This document shows positions 38,031 to 47,650 of a stretch of 64,000 bases of DNA, piece by piece. The stretch's first letter is position 1. Every line of letters starts with the position of its first letter. The translations under genes were made by a program, and so were the position numbers. The notes beneath the pieces are model-generated. The model worked only from the letters and a program-made list of their open reading frames with translations. It was not told the origin of the DNA and did no database searches. Origin of the DNA: Helicobacter pylori Shi112 (GTDB lineage: Bacteria > Campylobacterota > Campylobacteria > Campylobacterales > Helicobacteraceae); NCBI RefSeq assembly GCF_000277405.1, contig NC_017741.1, forward strand, positions 124,001 to 188,000, given 5' to 3'.

Positions 38031-38272
38031 TTTTCTAAATTCTCAACGCTCAAATAATCCCCTTTGATAAAATTTAAATAGTGCCGCTCCAGTGTTGCAT
38101 CGTGTTTGAAAGGAGCGAGATTTTTTTGGATTTTTTCCAAACGCTTTATTTGTTTTAACGCCTCTGTATGATCAGGGGTTTTTTTTAAAATATTAGTATA
38201 AATTTGCAACGCTTCTTCAAAAAACCCTTGTTCTTCATAAATACTAGCGAGCGTGATCGTTTCTAAGGGCAT
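38009..38272 (-). CDS. small TPR-like hypothetical protein
   Basis: An 87-residue protein with one recognisable tetratricopeptide-like pair of helices (LASIYEEQGFFEEALQIYTN, LKKTPDHTEALKQIKRLEKI). The C-terminus (LNFIKGDYLSVENLEKWLVEWN) has no known domain. It lies 32 bases after the U32 peptidase and overlaps the next gene by 22 bases, implying joint translation. Its partner is unknown. Confidence 0.65.
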   Translation of the reverse strand: MPLETITLASIYEEQGFFEEALQIYTNILKKTPDHTEALKQIKRLEKIQKNLAPFKHDATLERHYLNFIKGDYLSVENLEKWLVEWN

Positions 38273-38304
38273 GCGTTCCTCTTAATCGTTTTAATACCTA
38301 ATCT

Positions 38305-39585
38305 CTAAACGCCATTTTTAGGCTCTACTTGGGTGCGTAAAAAACTAAAAGCCGGTAAGGGTGCGGGCAGTCGCACTAAATTCACATTCCCGCTATGGAT
38401 AGTTTCTAACTCGGTGTTATTTTCTAAAAGGATTTTATACAGCACTAAATAAGAGCGTTTTTCAAAGGTATAAATCTTGCCAATTTCATTGACTATGGGC
38501 GTGATAGCCGCATTTTTGGGAGCGATGATTTCATAAGCGGCGTTAGTGGTCGTGGTGAATTTGCATGCAAAAAAACGCCCGTCTTCTGTTATTTCGCCAT
38601 TGACTTGAAAATCCCCTTCGCTAATGGCTGTTTGGTGGTTTTGAGTGTCCAATCTTTCAAAAGGCCTTCGCATCAAATAGCCGTCGGTGAAACCCCTGTT
38701 TTTAAGCGTGTTCAATTCGCTAGCATAAAAACTCGGCTTAAGAGTGTTGTTATAAAAATCATCAACCGCTAAACGATAGATGCGCGTGGTTTGTGCGGCG
38801 TAATAACTGGACTTGGTGCGCCCTTCAATCTTAAGCGCACTAATGGCGTTTGAACTTAAAATTTCAGCGATATGATTAGAGAGATTCAAATCTTTAGCGT
38901 TAAAAATATGCGTGCCTACGCCCTCTTCTTCAACCAACCTCATCATCACGCCGTTATCCGGGTTTTTCACATAATATTCATAATCAAACCGGCAATCATT
39001 CGCGCAACTCCCTCTATTAGGCACGCGCCCCTTTTGTAAGGCCGAAATCAAGCAACGCCCTGAAAAGGCAAAGCACATGCTCCCATGCACAAAGATTTCT
39101 AATTCTAAATCGGGTAAGGCTTTTTTAATTTCAATCGCATCATTCAGGCTCAATTCTCTAGCGCACACAATGCGTTTAACCCCTAGATCATAAAACACTT
39201 GCGCATCTAATAAATTCAAGACATTCGCTTGCGTGGATAAATGGATAGGGATATGCGGGGCGATTTTTAAAGCGAGTTTGATTACCCCAGGCGCAGCGAT
39301 AATAAAAGCGTCTGGCTCTAATTCTGCCATTTTATAAATATGTTCTTCTAAAAGTTTGAGCTGTGAATTGAAAGGGAAACCATTGATCGTGGCATAGACT
39401 TTTTTATTTAGCGCATGGGCGTAGTCAATCCCTTCTTTAAAGGTCTTTAAAGTAAATTCCTTGCTTGCGCGATTACGCAAAGAAAAATGGCTCACTCCCC
39501 CATAAACCGCATCAGCCCCATAGCTGAGAGCGATTTTAAGTTTTTTTAAATTACCGGCTGGAGAGAGTAATTCAACTTGGTTCAA
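38305..39585 (-). CDS. prtC: U32-family peptidase (collagenase-like, PrtC)
   Basis: A 426-residue protein of peptidase family U32. Seen: VELLSPAGNLKKLKIALSYG and ADAVYGG at the N-terminus, the conserved EIFVHGSMCFAFSGRCLISA with the cysteines, NRGSCANDCRFDYEY and ALKIEGRTKSSYY. Often called collagenase, but relatives such as TrhP/RlhA are tRNA or rRNA hydroxylation factors, so a role in RNA modification is equally possible. Two bases after the CheZ gene. Confidence 0.88.
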   Translation of the reverse strand: MNQVELLSPAGNLKKLKIALSYGADAVYGGVSHFSLRNRASKEFTLKTFKEGIDYAHALNKKVYATINGFPFNSQLKLLEEHIYKMAELEPDAFIIAAPGVIKLALKIAPHIPIHLSTQANVLNLLDAQVFYDLGVKRIVCARELSLNDAIEIKKALPDLELEIFVHGSMCFAFSGRCLISALQKGRVPNRGSCANDCRFDYEYYVKNPDNGVMMRLVEEEGVGTHIFNAKDLNLSNHIAEILSSNAISALKIEGRTKSSYYAAQTTRIYRLAVDDFYNNTLKPSFYASELNTLKNRGFTDGYLMRRPFERLDTQNHQTAISEGDFQVNGEITEDGRFFACKFTTTTNAAYEIIAPKNAAITPIVNEIGKIYTFEKRSYLVLYKILLENNTELETIHSGNVNLVRLPAPLPAFSFLRTQVEPKNGV

Positions 39586-39587
39586 AA

Positions 39588-40307
39588 CTACTTGGCTCCA
39601 AAAGAAGCGATCAAGGCTTCAATATCATCCGCGCTGGCTAAATCTTTATCGTCATCGCCGGTGATATAAGTCGCTGAACTCACGCGCTTAGAATCATCAA
39701 TTTTGCCTTCAAAAAGCGAATTCATGTATTGGCTGAGCGCTCGCATGACATTGACCACTCGTTCAATTTTTTGGCGGTGAATGTCTTGAAACTGCATAAT
39801 ATCCATCGCTTGCATGGAGCTATCAGAGCAATTAGCGGCTTCTTCTTCAATGCTTTTAAGGGCGTTTAGGATTTCTTGTTGCTCATTGAGCGCGGTTTTA
39901 AAAGATTCAATATTGGGGAAATGGCTATGCAAATTGTCAAAAATTTCTTGGTGTTTTTGCAAAGGTTCTTGGATTTTTTTAACCATTTTAGCGATCTTTT
40001 CAGCGCTAGCCCCAATCAAATCCAATTGATCAAAAATTTGCGTGGCTTTCACTTCAGAATCTCTTGTAACATCGTCTAATTGATGCACGACTTTATGCTC
40101 TTCAGTGGGGGGAGGGGGAGGCCATTCGTTAGGGCTAATCTTGCCGTATTTTTCAGCGTCTTCTTTTTTGACGGTCATTTTTTCACTATGATTGGAATTT
40201 TCTTTAACCTCTTTAGGCTCCTCTTTAGTTTCTTCTTTAGCCTCTAGGGCTTCCAAATTTTCTAAATCGCCACCATTCATCAAAGCGTCTAATTCTTCTT
40301 GTGTCAT
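39588..40307 (-). CDS. cheZ: remote CheZ-type chemotaxis phosphatase
   Basis: Dephosphorylates CheY-P and so adjusts flagellar switching. It has 239 residues with an acidic N-terminus and a central coiled coil. The catalytic segment is in MQFQDIHRQKIERVV, with Asp175 and Gln179 corresponding to the E. coli D143/Q147 pair. The C-terminal ASADDIEALIASFGAK is the amphipathic CheY-binding peptide. A Pro run (WPPPPPTEE) precedes the core. Overall similarity to enteric CheZ is low, as reported for this species. Confidence 0.88.
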   Translation of the reverse strand: MTQEELDALMNGGDLENLEALEAKEETKEEPKEVKENSNHSEKMTVKKEDAEKYGKISPNEWPPPPPTEEHKVVHQLDDVTRDSEVKATQIFDQLDLIGASAEKIAKMVKKIQEPLQKHQEIFDNLHSHFPNIESFKTALNEQQEILNALKSIEEEAANCSDSSMQAMDIMQFQDIHRQKIERVVNVMRALSQYMNSLFEGKIDDSKRVSSATYITGDDDKDLASADDIEALIASFGAK

Positions 40308-40381
40308 TGTTGTTCCTTGCCAATTGGTTTTAAAAAGCGTTTTATAGTAACCATAATTTATTAGCTGTCATTTTAGCGCAC

Positions 40382-41473
40382 TTAAGCTTTAGCAATCAAA
40401 ACGCCCTCTAAAATCGCATCAATATCGCCATCTAGTATCGCTTCCACATTGCTATAAGCGGTGTTGGAGCGCGCGTCTTTGACTTGCTGGTAGGGGGCTA
40501 GGACATAACTTCTTATTTGATGCCCCCAGCCGATCTCGCTTTTTTCTTCATTTTTGGCGGTGCTTTGCTGTTTTTCTAATTCCAATTCATAAAGCTTGGA
40601 TTTAAGCATTTTTAACGCGCTCGCTTTGTTTTTATGCTGGCTCCTGTCGTTTTGGCATTGCACCACAATACCGGTAGGGAAATGCGTGATCCTAACTGCG
40701 CTTTCTGTTTTATTGACATGCTGACCGCCCGCCCCACTGGCTCTATAATAATCATAACGGACATCTTTTTCATCAATTTCAATATCAATATCATCGTCTA
40801 ATTCAGGGCTAATTTGCACGCTCGCAAAACTCGTGTGCCGTTTGGCGTTCGCATCAAAGGGTGAAATCCTTACAAGCCTATGCACCCCATTTTCATTTTT
40901 CAAATAGCCATAAGCGTTTTCGCCCTTAATGATAAAGGCGACCCCTTTAATGCCCGCTTCTTCGCCATCTTGATAATCTAAAATCTCGCTTTTAAAGCCC
41001 CTTCTTTCTGCCCACCTCAAATACATGCGATACAAAATACTCGCCCAATCCTGGCTCTCTGTTCCCCCCGCTCCAGGCTGAATGGTGATAATAGCGTTTG
41101 AAGCGTCGTTTTCACCGCTTAACATGATTTCAATTTCTACTTTTTGGACGCTGTGCTCTAAAACAGGAGCCTCTTCATAGAGCAAGGATAAAGTAACCTC
41201 ATCGTTATCGTTTTGGGCGAGTTCAAACAATTCTGTGCTTTCATCTAAAGAATTTTTGGTTTTTTGATAGGTTTCTAGCAAGCGGTTTAGGCGCACTTTT
41301 TCTTTATTAGTGTCTCTAGCCTTTAAGACATCTTGCCAAAAATTAGGGTCTTCTTGCTCTTTTTCAATGCGTTCTAATTCTTGTTTGATCTTTTCAGGCT
41401 TGATGATTAAAGCGATATTATCGCATTTGTTTTGCAAGCTTTTTAACAATTCGCTATAGGTGTAGTTATCCAC
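40382..41473 (-). CDS. prfB: peptide chain release factor 2
   Basis: Recognises UGA/UAA and releases the finished peptide. It has 363 residues. The codon-recognition SPF motif is in [15 protein letters not shown] and the catalytic GGQ is in [19 protein letters not shown]. Unlike E. coli, the frame is uninterrupted from [13 protein letters not shown] on, with no in-frame TGA and no programmed +1 frameshift. Stands between cheZ and moeA in the minus-strand cluster. Confidence 0.96.
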   Translation of the reverse strand: MDNYTYSELLKSLQNKCDNIALIIKPEKIKQELERIEKEQEDPNFWQDVLKARDTNKEKVRLNRLLETYQKTKNSLDESTELFELAQNDNDEVTLSLLYEEAPVLEHSVQKVEIEIMLSGENDASNAIITIQPGAGGTESQDWASILYRMYLRWAERRGFKSEILDYQDGEEAGIKGVAFIIKGENAYGYLKNENGVHRLVRISPFDANAKRHTSFASVQISPELDDDIDIEIDEKDVRYDYYRASGAGGQHVNKTESAVRITHFPTGIVVQCQNDRSQHKNKASALKMLKSKLYELELEKQQSTAKNEEKSEIGWGHQIRSYVLAPYQQVKDARSNTAYSNVEAILDGDIDAILEGVLIAKA

Positions 41474-41533
41474 AAACAGAACCTTTATGAGTGGGGTTTT
41501 AAACTTGCCATTATAGCATTGTTAAAAGCCATT

Positions 41534-42709
41534 TTAATTTTCAAACCTTAAAATTTCAATTTCGCCCTGAACTAATCCCACCCCTTCATCAATCAAAGCG
41601 ATAGAATCAACTTGCGCAAGGGCTTGAATCGCTCCTGATTCATAGCGGTTGTTGTTGTAAGGAATGAATTGGTTGTTTGAATAGTTGCCTAAAATTAAAT
41701 GCGTTCGTTCGCCTTTAAGCTTTAAGGGGGCATTGATTTGAGCCTTAAAGGGTTTTAGTTTAAAATCTTTATTTAAGGATAAGCGCTCCAATAAGGGTAG
41801 AATCAAAACTCGTAAAACCAATAAGCAGCTTAAAGGATTACCCGGTAAGCCTATAATAATACTTTGATTGAGTTTGGCTAAAGTTACCGGTTTTCCAGGT
41901 TTGAGGTTGACTTTTTCATAATAAAAAAGGGCGTTTTTTTCTTTCAAAGCGTCTTTAAAAAAGTCTTTATCCCCCACACTCACCCCCGCGCTTGAAAGGA
42001 TGACATCATAGTCTTGTGATTCAAGTGGTTTAAGCTGTAAATCTTTATTATCTTTTAAAACCCCTAAAAAATGCGTGTTGTAGTTTTTAAGCATGTTAAA
42101 AATACCCACTGAATTAACATCATAAACTTGGCATTCTAGGGCGTTTTGCCCTAAAGGCACTAATTCATCGCCGCTACTGAATAAAGCGATTTTTAATTTC
42201 CTAAACGCTTTGATTTCTTTTAACCCTTGAGAGGCAATGAGCGCGATATGCCCGTAATTCAAACGGGTATTTTTAGGGACTAACACGCTGTTTAAAGAAG
42301 CGTTTTCGCCCTTTTGACGGATATTGGCGTTTATTTTAAAATCTTTGGGAGCTAGGGCGAAATTTGTATGGCTTTCTAGCATGCATTCTATAGGGACAAT
42401 CGTTTCTATTCCCTTTGGCACCATCGCTCCAGTCATGATTTTAACGCATTCATTTTCTTTAACTTCTAAAGCGCTCACATCATCTCCGGCAAAGATGCGC
42501 TGAATGACTTGAGTTTTTTTGCCTAAATCTTGCATTTTAAACCCATAGCCATCCATTGCACTTTGATTGAATTTAGGCAAGGCGTGAATGCAAATAATAT
42601 CCTCTGCTAAAATGCGCCCTATGCTTTCAAACAAAGAAATAATCTCTATTTCTAAGGGTTCTAGGGGAATGCTAGAATGGATTTTTAGAGCTTCTTTAAA
42701 ACTAACCAT
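41534..42709 (-). CDS. moeA: molybdopterin molybdenumtransferase
   Basis: Inserts molybdenum into adenylylated molybdopterin. It has 391 residues. Seen: PKFNQSAMDGYGFK, IFAGDDVSALEVKENECVKIMTGA-type substrate loop (IMTGAMVPKG), SSGDELV, VYDVNSVG, SAGVSVGDKDFF and KPGKPVTLAKL with LPGNPLSCL. Its presence implies at least one molybdoenzyme in the cell. It is followed by prfB and preceded by fliR on the same strand, 9 bases from fliR's stop. Confidence 0.94.
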   Translation of the reverse strand: MVSFKEALKIHSSIPLEPLEIEIISLFESIGRILAEDIICIHALPKFNQSAMDGYGFKMQDLGKKTQVIQRIFAGDDVSALEVKENECVKIMTGAMVPKGIETIVPIECMLESHTNFALAPKDFKINANIRQKGENASLNSVLVPKNTRLNYGHIALIASQGLKEIKAFRKLKIALFSSGDELVPLGQNALECQVYDVNSVGIFNMLKNYNTHFLGVLKDNKDLQLKPLESQDYDVILSSAGVSVGDKDFFKDALKEKNALFYYEKVNLKPGKPVTLAKLNQSIIIGLPGNPLSCLLVLRVLILPLLERLSLNKDFKLKPFKAQINAPLKLKGERTHLILGNYSNNQFIPYNNNRYESGAIQALAQVDSIALIDEGVGLVQGEIEILRFEN

Positions 42710-42718
42710 ATTGATCCT

Positions 42719-43486
42719 TTAAAAGATTTTGCTAATGGTGCTAAAGGCCAGGCTGATTTCTTCTTTAAAACGCCCCATGATAGCTGAAATGATTAAGATA
42801 ATGCCCACAAACCCGATCGCAATTTTAACCGGAAACCCGATCGCAAGCAGGTTGAACTGAGGGTGGGTTTTCATGATCATGCCAAAAATAATATCGCTCA
42901 ATAACACCAAGCATAAAATAGGGAACGCCATAGAAAACCCTATGACAAACAAGTGCGAAAAGGCTTTGATAATGTTTTTAGCTAACGCTGGCTCAAAGAC
43001 AAATTGCCCTAAAGGGACGGCTTTTAAGCTGTGATCCACAAACAAAATGATTTGATGGTGGAACGATAAATCCAATAAAATTAAAATCGCTAACAATAAA
43101 AGGGCTTGCCCTACAATGGGTTTTTGCGATCCTGAAATAGGATCATACGCGCTCGCCATCGTAAGCCCCATAGAAAAGCTGATGCTATCGGTTGCAAACA
43201 CCAAGCTTGCAAAGACGATTTGCAAAAAGATAGACGCGCACACCCCTAAAAACAGCTCGCACAAGCAAGCAATAATAAAACCCTCTGGCGTGTAAGCGGC
43301 GTTTGAAAATTCTAAAGTGGGGTAAAAAATCGCGCTCACATACAAGCTCAAAGCCCCACGCACCGACAAAGGCACTAAATGGTTTTCAAAAAAAGGGAAA
43401 AAAGACAGCACGCCACTAACCCTTAAAAACAACAAGAAAAAATCCCTAACATGGGGGGTGCTAAGCTCTTGAATAAAATCTAGCAT
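42719..43486 (-). CDS. fliR: flagellar export apparatus protein FliR
   Basis: Inner-membrane part of the flagellar type III export gate, 255 residues with about six helices. Seen: FLLFLRVSGVLSFFPFFEN, LSLYVSAIF, SFSMGLTMASAYDPISGSQKPIVGQ and the helix GFSMAFPILCLVLLSDIIFGM. With FliP and FliQ it forms the export pore. It overlaps the 3' end of the upstream gene by 26 bases. Confidence 0.95.
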   Translation of the reverse strand: MLDFIQELSTPHVRDFFLLFLRVSGVLSFFPFFENHLVPLSVRGALSLYVSAIFYPTLEFSNAAYTPEGFIIACLCELFLGVCASIFLQIVFASLVFATDSISFSMGLTMASAYDPISGSQKPIVGQALLLLAILILLDLSFHHQIILFVDHSLKAVPLGQFVFEPALAKNIIKAFSHLFVIGFSMAFPILCLVLLSDIIFGMIMKTHPQFNLLAIGFPVKIAIGFVGIILIISAIMGRFKEEISLAFSTISKIF

Positions 43487-44207
43487 TCTTTTTCTTAAGG
43501 ATAAAAAAGTAGTGCGTTAGCATTAGGGTTTGCAATAAAGTGGCAAAAAAATTAAAAAAAGGGATTAAGGAAAAAAGATAGCAAAAAAACGAAAAACGAT
43601 AATGCTTTAACCGGTGCTGTTTGAGTAAATTTTGATAGCTTTGATGATTAAAAATCATGCTGGCTATATCCAAACTCATGGTGTTTTTGAAAAAAAGAAA
43701 ATGCGGGATTATGGAAAAGAAGACCCCAAAGACCCCTATAAAGGGAATGAAATACAAGGGCGTTAAAACCGCCATCCATAAAAGCATAAAAATGAGCGAT
43801 TTTAAAAAATATTTAATAGAAAAAAGAATAGAGCCAAATTCTTCTAAAACAACATGGGGATAATATTTTTGGTGCAAATAAGAAACCACCAAAGGGGTGT
43901 AAAAAACAGACGCAAAAATATTGATGACTAAACTCAAAAGAATCACGATCCAAAAAACAAGAAAATACACTAACGCTTTAAAGACCCATGCGAACACGCC
44001 AGCAAAAAAGCCTTGAGAATGGGAATAGTCATTCAAAGATTGCGGTAATAAAGTTTGGCAATAACCCACAATATTTGCACCATTGTAGTAAAAAACAGCT
44101 CCAAAAAACGCCAAACTCAAAAGGATAGGACCAAGATTGATTAAAAGCATTCTAGCGCTTAAAAAATCATTAAAGCTTTTTTTAAGGATAGATAAAGACA
44201 AAACCAT
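43461..44207 (-). CDS. EI24-domain membrane protein
   Basis: A protein of about 248 residues with four to five hydrophobic helices and the EI24/CysZ-like pattern (SLSILKKSFNDFLSARMLLI, the helix VFWIVILLSLVINIFASVFY and FIPFIGVFGVFFSIIPHFLF, MILFNHQSYQNLLKQHR-like cytoplasmic turn). In other bacteria relatives include sulphate permease CysZ. I start at ATG 44207, ten bases after AAGGAT; the frame reaches ATG 44255 but that region is hydrophilic and overlaps the next small ORF. Function in this organism unknown. Confidence 0.7.
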   Translation of the reverse strand: MVLSLSILKKSFNDFLSARMLLINLGPILLSLAFFGAVFYYNGANIVGYCQTLLPQSLNDYSHSQGFFAGVFAWVFKALVYFLVFWIVILLSLVINIFASVFYTPLVVSYLHQKYYPHVVLEEFGSILFSIKYFLKSLIFMLLWMAVLTPLYFIPFIGVFGVFFSIIPHFLFFKNTMSLDIASMIFNHQSYQNLLKQHRLKHYRFSFFCYLFSLIPFFNFFATLLQTLMLTHYFFILKKKNARFYSRA

Positions 44208-44245
44208 AACTTGAAATCCTTCTTCACTCACTTTGCTAGGGTAAT

Positions 44246-44551
44246 TTAAGCGCAAAGTCCCTTAATCTTACATAGTAGGCTTATAAATATGAGATTGACT
44301 AAAAGAATATAGAAGTTATTTAATATGGACATAACATGTAGTAATAAAAACATTATGGGGTAAAACAATACCATCAGTATCCAAGGATACAAAATGATTG
44401 CAGCAACAATGGTAAATATAACATTCATCATTGTCTTATAAAATTTTGAATCTTCTTTAACACCCTTTTTCTTTCCAAAATAGAATATAACTAACACCAA
44501 ATAAATACAATAAATATTATTACAATATCTGCGGCGAACATTTTTACCCAC
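44246..44551 (-). pseudogene. small membrane protein, probably frameshifted
   Basis: The open frame 44551-44246 gives 101 residues; the last 60 are clearly membrane-like (MMNVIFTIVAAIILYPWILM, LLLHVMSILNNFYILLVNLI). Its first part (GKNVRRRYCNNIYCIY) looks non-coding. In the next frame an ATG at 44541 reads MFAADIVIIFIVFIWC and then stops, so the real protein probably started there and crosses to the other frame near 44495, one indel having broken it. Alternatively translation starts at GTG 44551. The DNA is more AT-rich than neighbours, which may signal acquisition. No family recognised. Confidence 0.45.
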
Positions 44552-44638
44552 TTTTAACGGAATGAATAACTTTAAGCATTTCTTACCCTTAATGTGAGTT
44601 TTCTATAATCATGATAGCTGATTTTGTTTTAAATTTGC

Positions 44639-44644
44639 TATAAT
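44639..44644 (+). promoter_or_regulatory. -10 box for the secreted PPIase gene
   Basis: Perfect TATAAT 44 bases before the ATG at 44688, with GGAG (44675-44678) as ribosome binding site. Confidence 0.55.
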
Positions 44645-44687
44645 GTGAATTTAATGATGAAAATTAGTTTAGAGTGGAGAACACACA

Positions 44688-45587
44688 ATGAAAAAAAATA
44701 TCTTGAATTTAGCGTTAGTGGGCGCGTTGAGTGCGTCGTTTTTGATGGCCAAGCCGGCTCATAACGCAAATAACGCTACGCATAACACAAAAAAAACGGC
44801 TGATTCTTCAGCAGGCGTGTTAGCGACAGTGGATGGCATACCTATCACTAAAAGCGATTTTGATATGATTAAGCAACGAAATCCTAATTTTGATTTTGAC
44901 AAGCTTAAAGAGAAAGAGAAAGAAGCCTTGATTGAGCAAGCCATTCGCACCGCGCTTGTAGAAAATGAAGCTAAAACAGAAAAGCTCGATCAGACTCCAG
45001 AATTTAAAGCGATGATGGAAGCGGTTAAAAAACAGGCTTTAGTGGAATTTTGGGCTAAAAAACAGGCTGAAGAAGTGAAAAAAATCCAAATCCCAGAAAA
45101 GGAAATGCAAGATTTTTACAACGCTAATAAAGATCAGCTTTTTGTCAAGCAAGAAGCCCATGCTAGGCATATTTTAGTGAAAACCGAAGATGAGGCTAAA
45201 CGGATTATTTCTGAGATTGACAAACAGCCAAAGACTAAAAAAGAAGCCAAATTCATTGAGTTGGCTAATCGGGATACGATTGATCCTAACAGCAAGAACG
45301 CGCAAAATGGCGGCGATTTAGGGAAATTCCAAAAAAACCAAATGGCTCCGGATTTTTCTAAAGCCGCTTTCGCTTTAACTCCTGGGAATTACACTAAAAC
45401 CCCTGTTAAAACAGAATTTGGTTATCATATTATCTATTTGATTTCTAAAGATAGCCCTGTAACTTACACTTATGAGCAGGCTAAACCCACCATTAAGGGG
45501 ATGTTGCAAGAAAAGCTTTTCCAAGAACGCATGAATCAACGCATTGAGGAACTAAGAAAGCGTGCTAAAATTGTTATCAACAAGTAA
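44688..45587 (+). CDS. secreted parvulin-type peptidyl-prolyl isomerase (HP0175/Cbf2)
   Basis: Catalyses proline cis-trans isomerisation in secreted and outer-membrane proteins. It has 299 residues: signal peptide (NLALVGALSASFLMA), a SurA-like N-terminal helical domain (40-150) and a PpiC rotamase domain (EAHARHILVKTEDEAK to FGYHIIYLISKD, about 153-265). In H. pylori this protein is secreted and is reported to act on host cells (apoptosis, inflammation). It begins the HP0175-fba-efp run, 17 bases before fba. Confidence 0.93.
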   Translation: MKKNILNLALVGALSASFLMAKPAHNANNATHNTKKTADSSAGVLATVDGIPITKSDFDMIKQRNPNFDFDKLKEKEKEALIEQAIRTALVENEAKTEKLDQTPEFKAMMEAVKKQALVEFWAKKQAEEVKKIQIPEKEMQDFYNANKDQLFVKQEAHARHILVKTEDEAKRIISEIDKQPKTKKEAKFIELANRDTIDPNSKNAQNGGDLGKFQKNQMAPDFSKAAFALTPGNYTKTPVKTEFGYHIIYLISKDSPVTYTYEQAKPTIKGMLQEKLFQERMNQRIEELRKRAKIVINK

Positions 45588-45603
45588 TTGATGAGGTGTT
45601 ATC

Positions 45604-46527
45604 ATGTTAGTTAAAGGCAATGAAATCTTACTGAAGGCCCATAAAGAAGGCTATGGGGTAGGGGCGTTTAATTTCGTGAATTTTGAAATGCTAAACGCTA
45701 TTTTTGAAGCAGGAAATGAGGAAAATTCCCCACTTTTCATTCAAGCGAGTGAAGGAGCGATCAAATACATGGGGATTGATATGGCGGTGGGCATGGTGAA
45801 AATCATGTGCGAACGCTACCCGCACATTCCTGTAGCCTTACACTTAGATCATGGCACGACTTTTGAAAGTTGTGAAAAAGCCGTGAAAGCGGGTTTCACC
45901 TCCGTGATGATTGATGCGTCTCATCATGCTTTTGAAGAAAATTTGGAATTGACTTCTAAAGTGGTCAAAATGGCGCATAACGCTGGAGTGAGCGTGGAAG
46001 CGGAGTTGGGGCGTTTAATGGGGATTGAAGACAACATTTCAGTGGATGAAAAAGACGCGGTGTTAGTGAATCCTAAAGAAGCGGAGCAGTTTGTCAAAGA
46101 ATCTCAAGTGGATTACTTAGCCCCAGCCATTGGGACAAGCCATGGAGCGTTTAAGTTTAAGGGCGAGCCCAAATTGGATTTTGAACGCTTGCAAGAAGTC
46201 AAAAGGCTCACTAATATCCCTTTAGTCTTGCATGGAGCGAGCGCGATACCAGATGGTGTGAGGAAATCTTATTTGGACGCTGGAGGCGATTTGAAAGGCT
46301 CTAAGGGCGTGCCTTTTGAATTTTTACAAGAATCCGTAAAAGGGGGGATCAATAAGGTCAATACCGACACGGATTTAAGGATCGCTTTCATCGCAGAAGT
46401 GCGCAAGGTGGCTAATGAAGATAAGAGCCAATTTGATTTGAGAAAGTTTTTTTCTCCGGCCCAATTAGCGCTTAAAAATGTGGTCAAAGAGCGCATGAAA
46501 CTTTTGGGCAGCGCTAATAAAATTTAA
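45604..46527 (+). CDS. fba: fructose-bisphosphate aldolase, class II
   Basis: Zinc enzyme joining dihydroxyacetone phosphate and glyceraldehyde 3-phosphate; mainly gluconeogenic here. It has 307 residues. The metal ligand is in PVALHLDHGTTFE, and SVMIDASHHAFEENL, EAELGRLMGIED, IGTSHGAFKFKG, LVLHGASAIPD and GINKVNTDTDLR are family blocks. It starts 16 bases after the PPIase stop with the binding site TGATGAGGTG. Confidence 0.96.
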   Translation: MLVKGNEILLKAHKEGYGVGAFNFVNFEMLNAIFEAGNEENSPLFIQASEGAIKYMGIDMAVGMVKIMCERYPHIPVALHLDHGTTFESCEKAVKAGFTSVMIDASHHAFEENLELTSKVVKMAHNAGVSVEAELGRLMGIEDNISVDEKDAVLVNPKEAEQFVKESQVDYLAPAIGTSHGAFKFKGEPKLDFERLQEVKRLTNIPLVLHGASAIPDGVRKSYLDAGGDLKGSKGVPFEFLQESVKGGINKVNTDTDLRIAFIAEVRKVANEDKSQFDLRKFFSPAQLALKNVVKERMKLLGSANKI

Positions 46528-46548
46528 CCAACAAGGAAAGAGTGTAAC

Positions 46549-47112
46549 ATGGCAATTGGGATGAGTGAGCTCAAAAAGGGCTTGAAAATTGAGTTGGGCG
46601 GTGTGCCTTATAGGATCGTAGAATACCAGCATGTCAAGCCCGGCAAGGGTGCGGCTTTTGTGCGTGCGAAAATCAAGTCGTTTTTAGATGGCAAGGTGAT
46701 TGAGAAAACTTTCCATGCGGGGGATAAGTGCGAAGAGCCTAATCTGGTTGAAAAAACGATGCAATACCTTTATCACGATGGCGATACATACCAATTCATG
46801 GACATAGAGAGCTATGAGCAAATCGCCTTAAACGACTCTCAAGTGGGCGAGGCTTCTAAATGGATGCTAGACGGCATGCAAGTGCAGGTTTTATTGCATA
46901 ATGACAAGGCGATTTCAGTGGATGTGCCGCAAGTTGTGGCTTTAAAGATTGTGGAAACAGCCCCTAATTTTAAGGGCGATACTTCAAGCGCGAGTAAAAA
47001 ACCAGCGACTTTAGAAACCGGTGCGGTCGTGCAAGTGCCTTTCCATGTTTTAGAGGGTGAGATTATTAAAGTCAATACGGAAACAGAAGAGTATCTTGAA
47101 AAGGTGAAGTGA
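46549..47112 (+). CDS. efp: translation elongation factor P
   Basis: Rescues ribosomes stalled at consecutive prolines. It has 187 residues: domain I with the conserved loop [15 protein letters not shown] (Lys at the tip, the site that is modified in many bacteria), then OB domains II and III ending in TEEYLEKVK. Preceded by ACAAGGAAAGAG. Last gene of the run, followed by a strong hairpin terminator. Confidence 0.97.
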   Translation: MAIGMSELKKGLKIELGGVPYRIVEYQHVKPGKGAAFVRAKIKSFLDGKVIEKTFHAGDKCEEPNLVEKTMQYLYHDGDTYQFMDIESYEQIALNDSQVGEASKWMLDGMQVQVLLHNDKAISVDVPQVVALKIVETAPNFKGDTSSASKKPATLETGAVVQVPFHVLEGEIIKVNTETEEYLEKVK

Positions 47113-47158
47113 GATTATCTTTTTATTGAGTTAGCGCTTTAGGCACAGCTTTTTTGTC

Positions 47159-47189
47159 ATAAGGGGTTGTTTTATTAGCCCCTTATTTT
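47159..47189 (+). terminator. efp operon terminator
   Basis: ATAAGGGG (47159-47166) pairs perfectly with CCCCTTAT (47179-47186), followed by TTT. It lies 46 bases after the efp stop. Confidence 0.7.
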
Positions 47190-47650
47190 GACTTTATTTA
47201 ATGAGCCTTATTTGAAGCGTGCGTGAAATCTGTGATTAAAAATTATTTAGAATTTCTTTTCTCTGTTCTTATTTGGAATTGATCATAAAATATAAAAAAT
47301 GCTTTAGTATTTTTACAATCTAAAAAGAGCTTGATTGAACCAAGCAAATAATCTCTTAAGAAAGCTGTCTTTGGGGGTTAGGGGATTTGATTGGAGGTTA
47401 GTGGGTATTAAGCACAAAGCATTTCTTTATCCCCTTAAAAAATGGGTTTTATTATAAAATTTAAAACGATAACGACAAGGTAATCCTAATTTTTATTAAA
47501 AATTAAAGTTAATTGAAATTTAAATAAGGTTTTAGTTGCAATATGTGACGAGAACGATGCCCCTATCCCCTTAAGAGTTTAAAATAAAGAAAATGAGTCT
47601 AAAATCAAATCTAAAACCACAAAACAAAATTTAAAACCCCCATTTTTTAA
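47190..47650. other. 461-base intergenic region with repeat element
   Basis: AT-rich spacer between efp and the convergent pseI, with no coding frame. It holds copy D of the intergenic element (47320-47460) and a partial further match (GATGCCCCTATCCCCTTAAGAG at 47557-47578 in shortened form, then AAAATAAAG). The rest is A- and T-tracts. Confidence 0.5.
47320..47460 (+). repeat. intergenic element family, copy D
   Basis: TAAAAAGAGC (47321-47330), TCTCTTA (47352-47358), GGGGGTTAGGGGATTTG (47373-47389), ATCCCCTTA (47429-47437) and TTTTATTATAAAAT (47447-47460). The last block and the following AAAACGATAACG match copy C, which has TATAAAAT...AAAACGATGG. Confidence 0.45.

Noticed and set aside
40382..41473. 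Programmed +1 frameshift in prfB
   Set aside because: The frame is continuous from the first Met through GGQ with no in-frame TGA near codon 25, so the frameshift device is absent.
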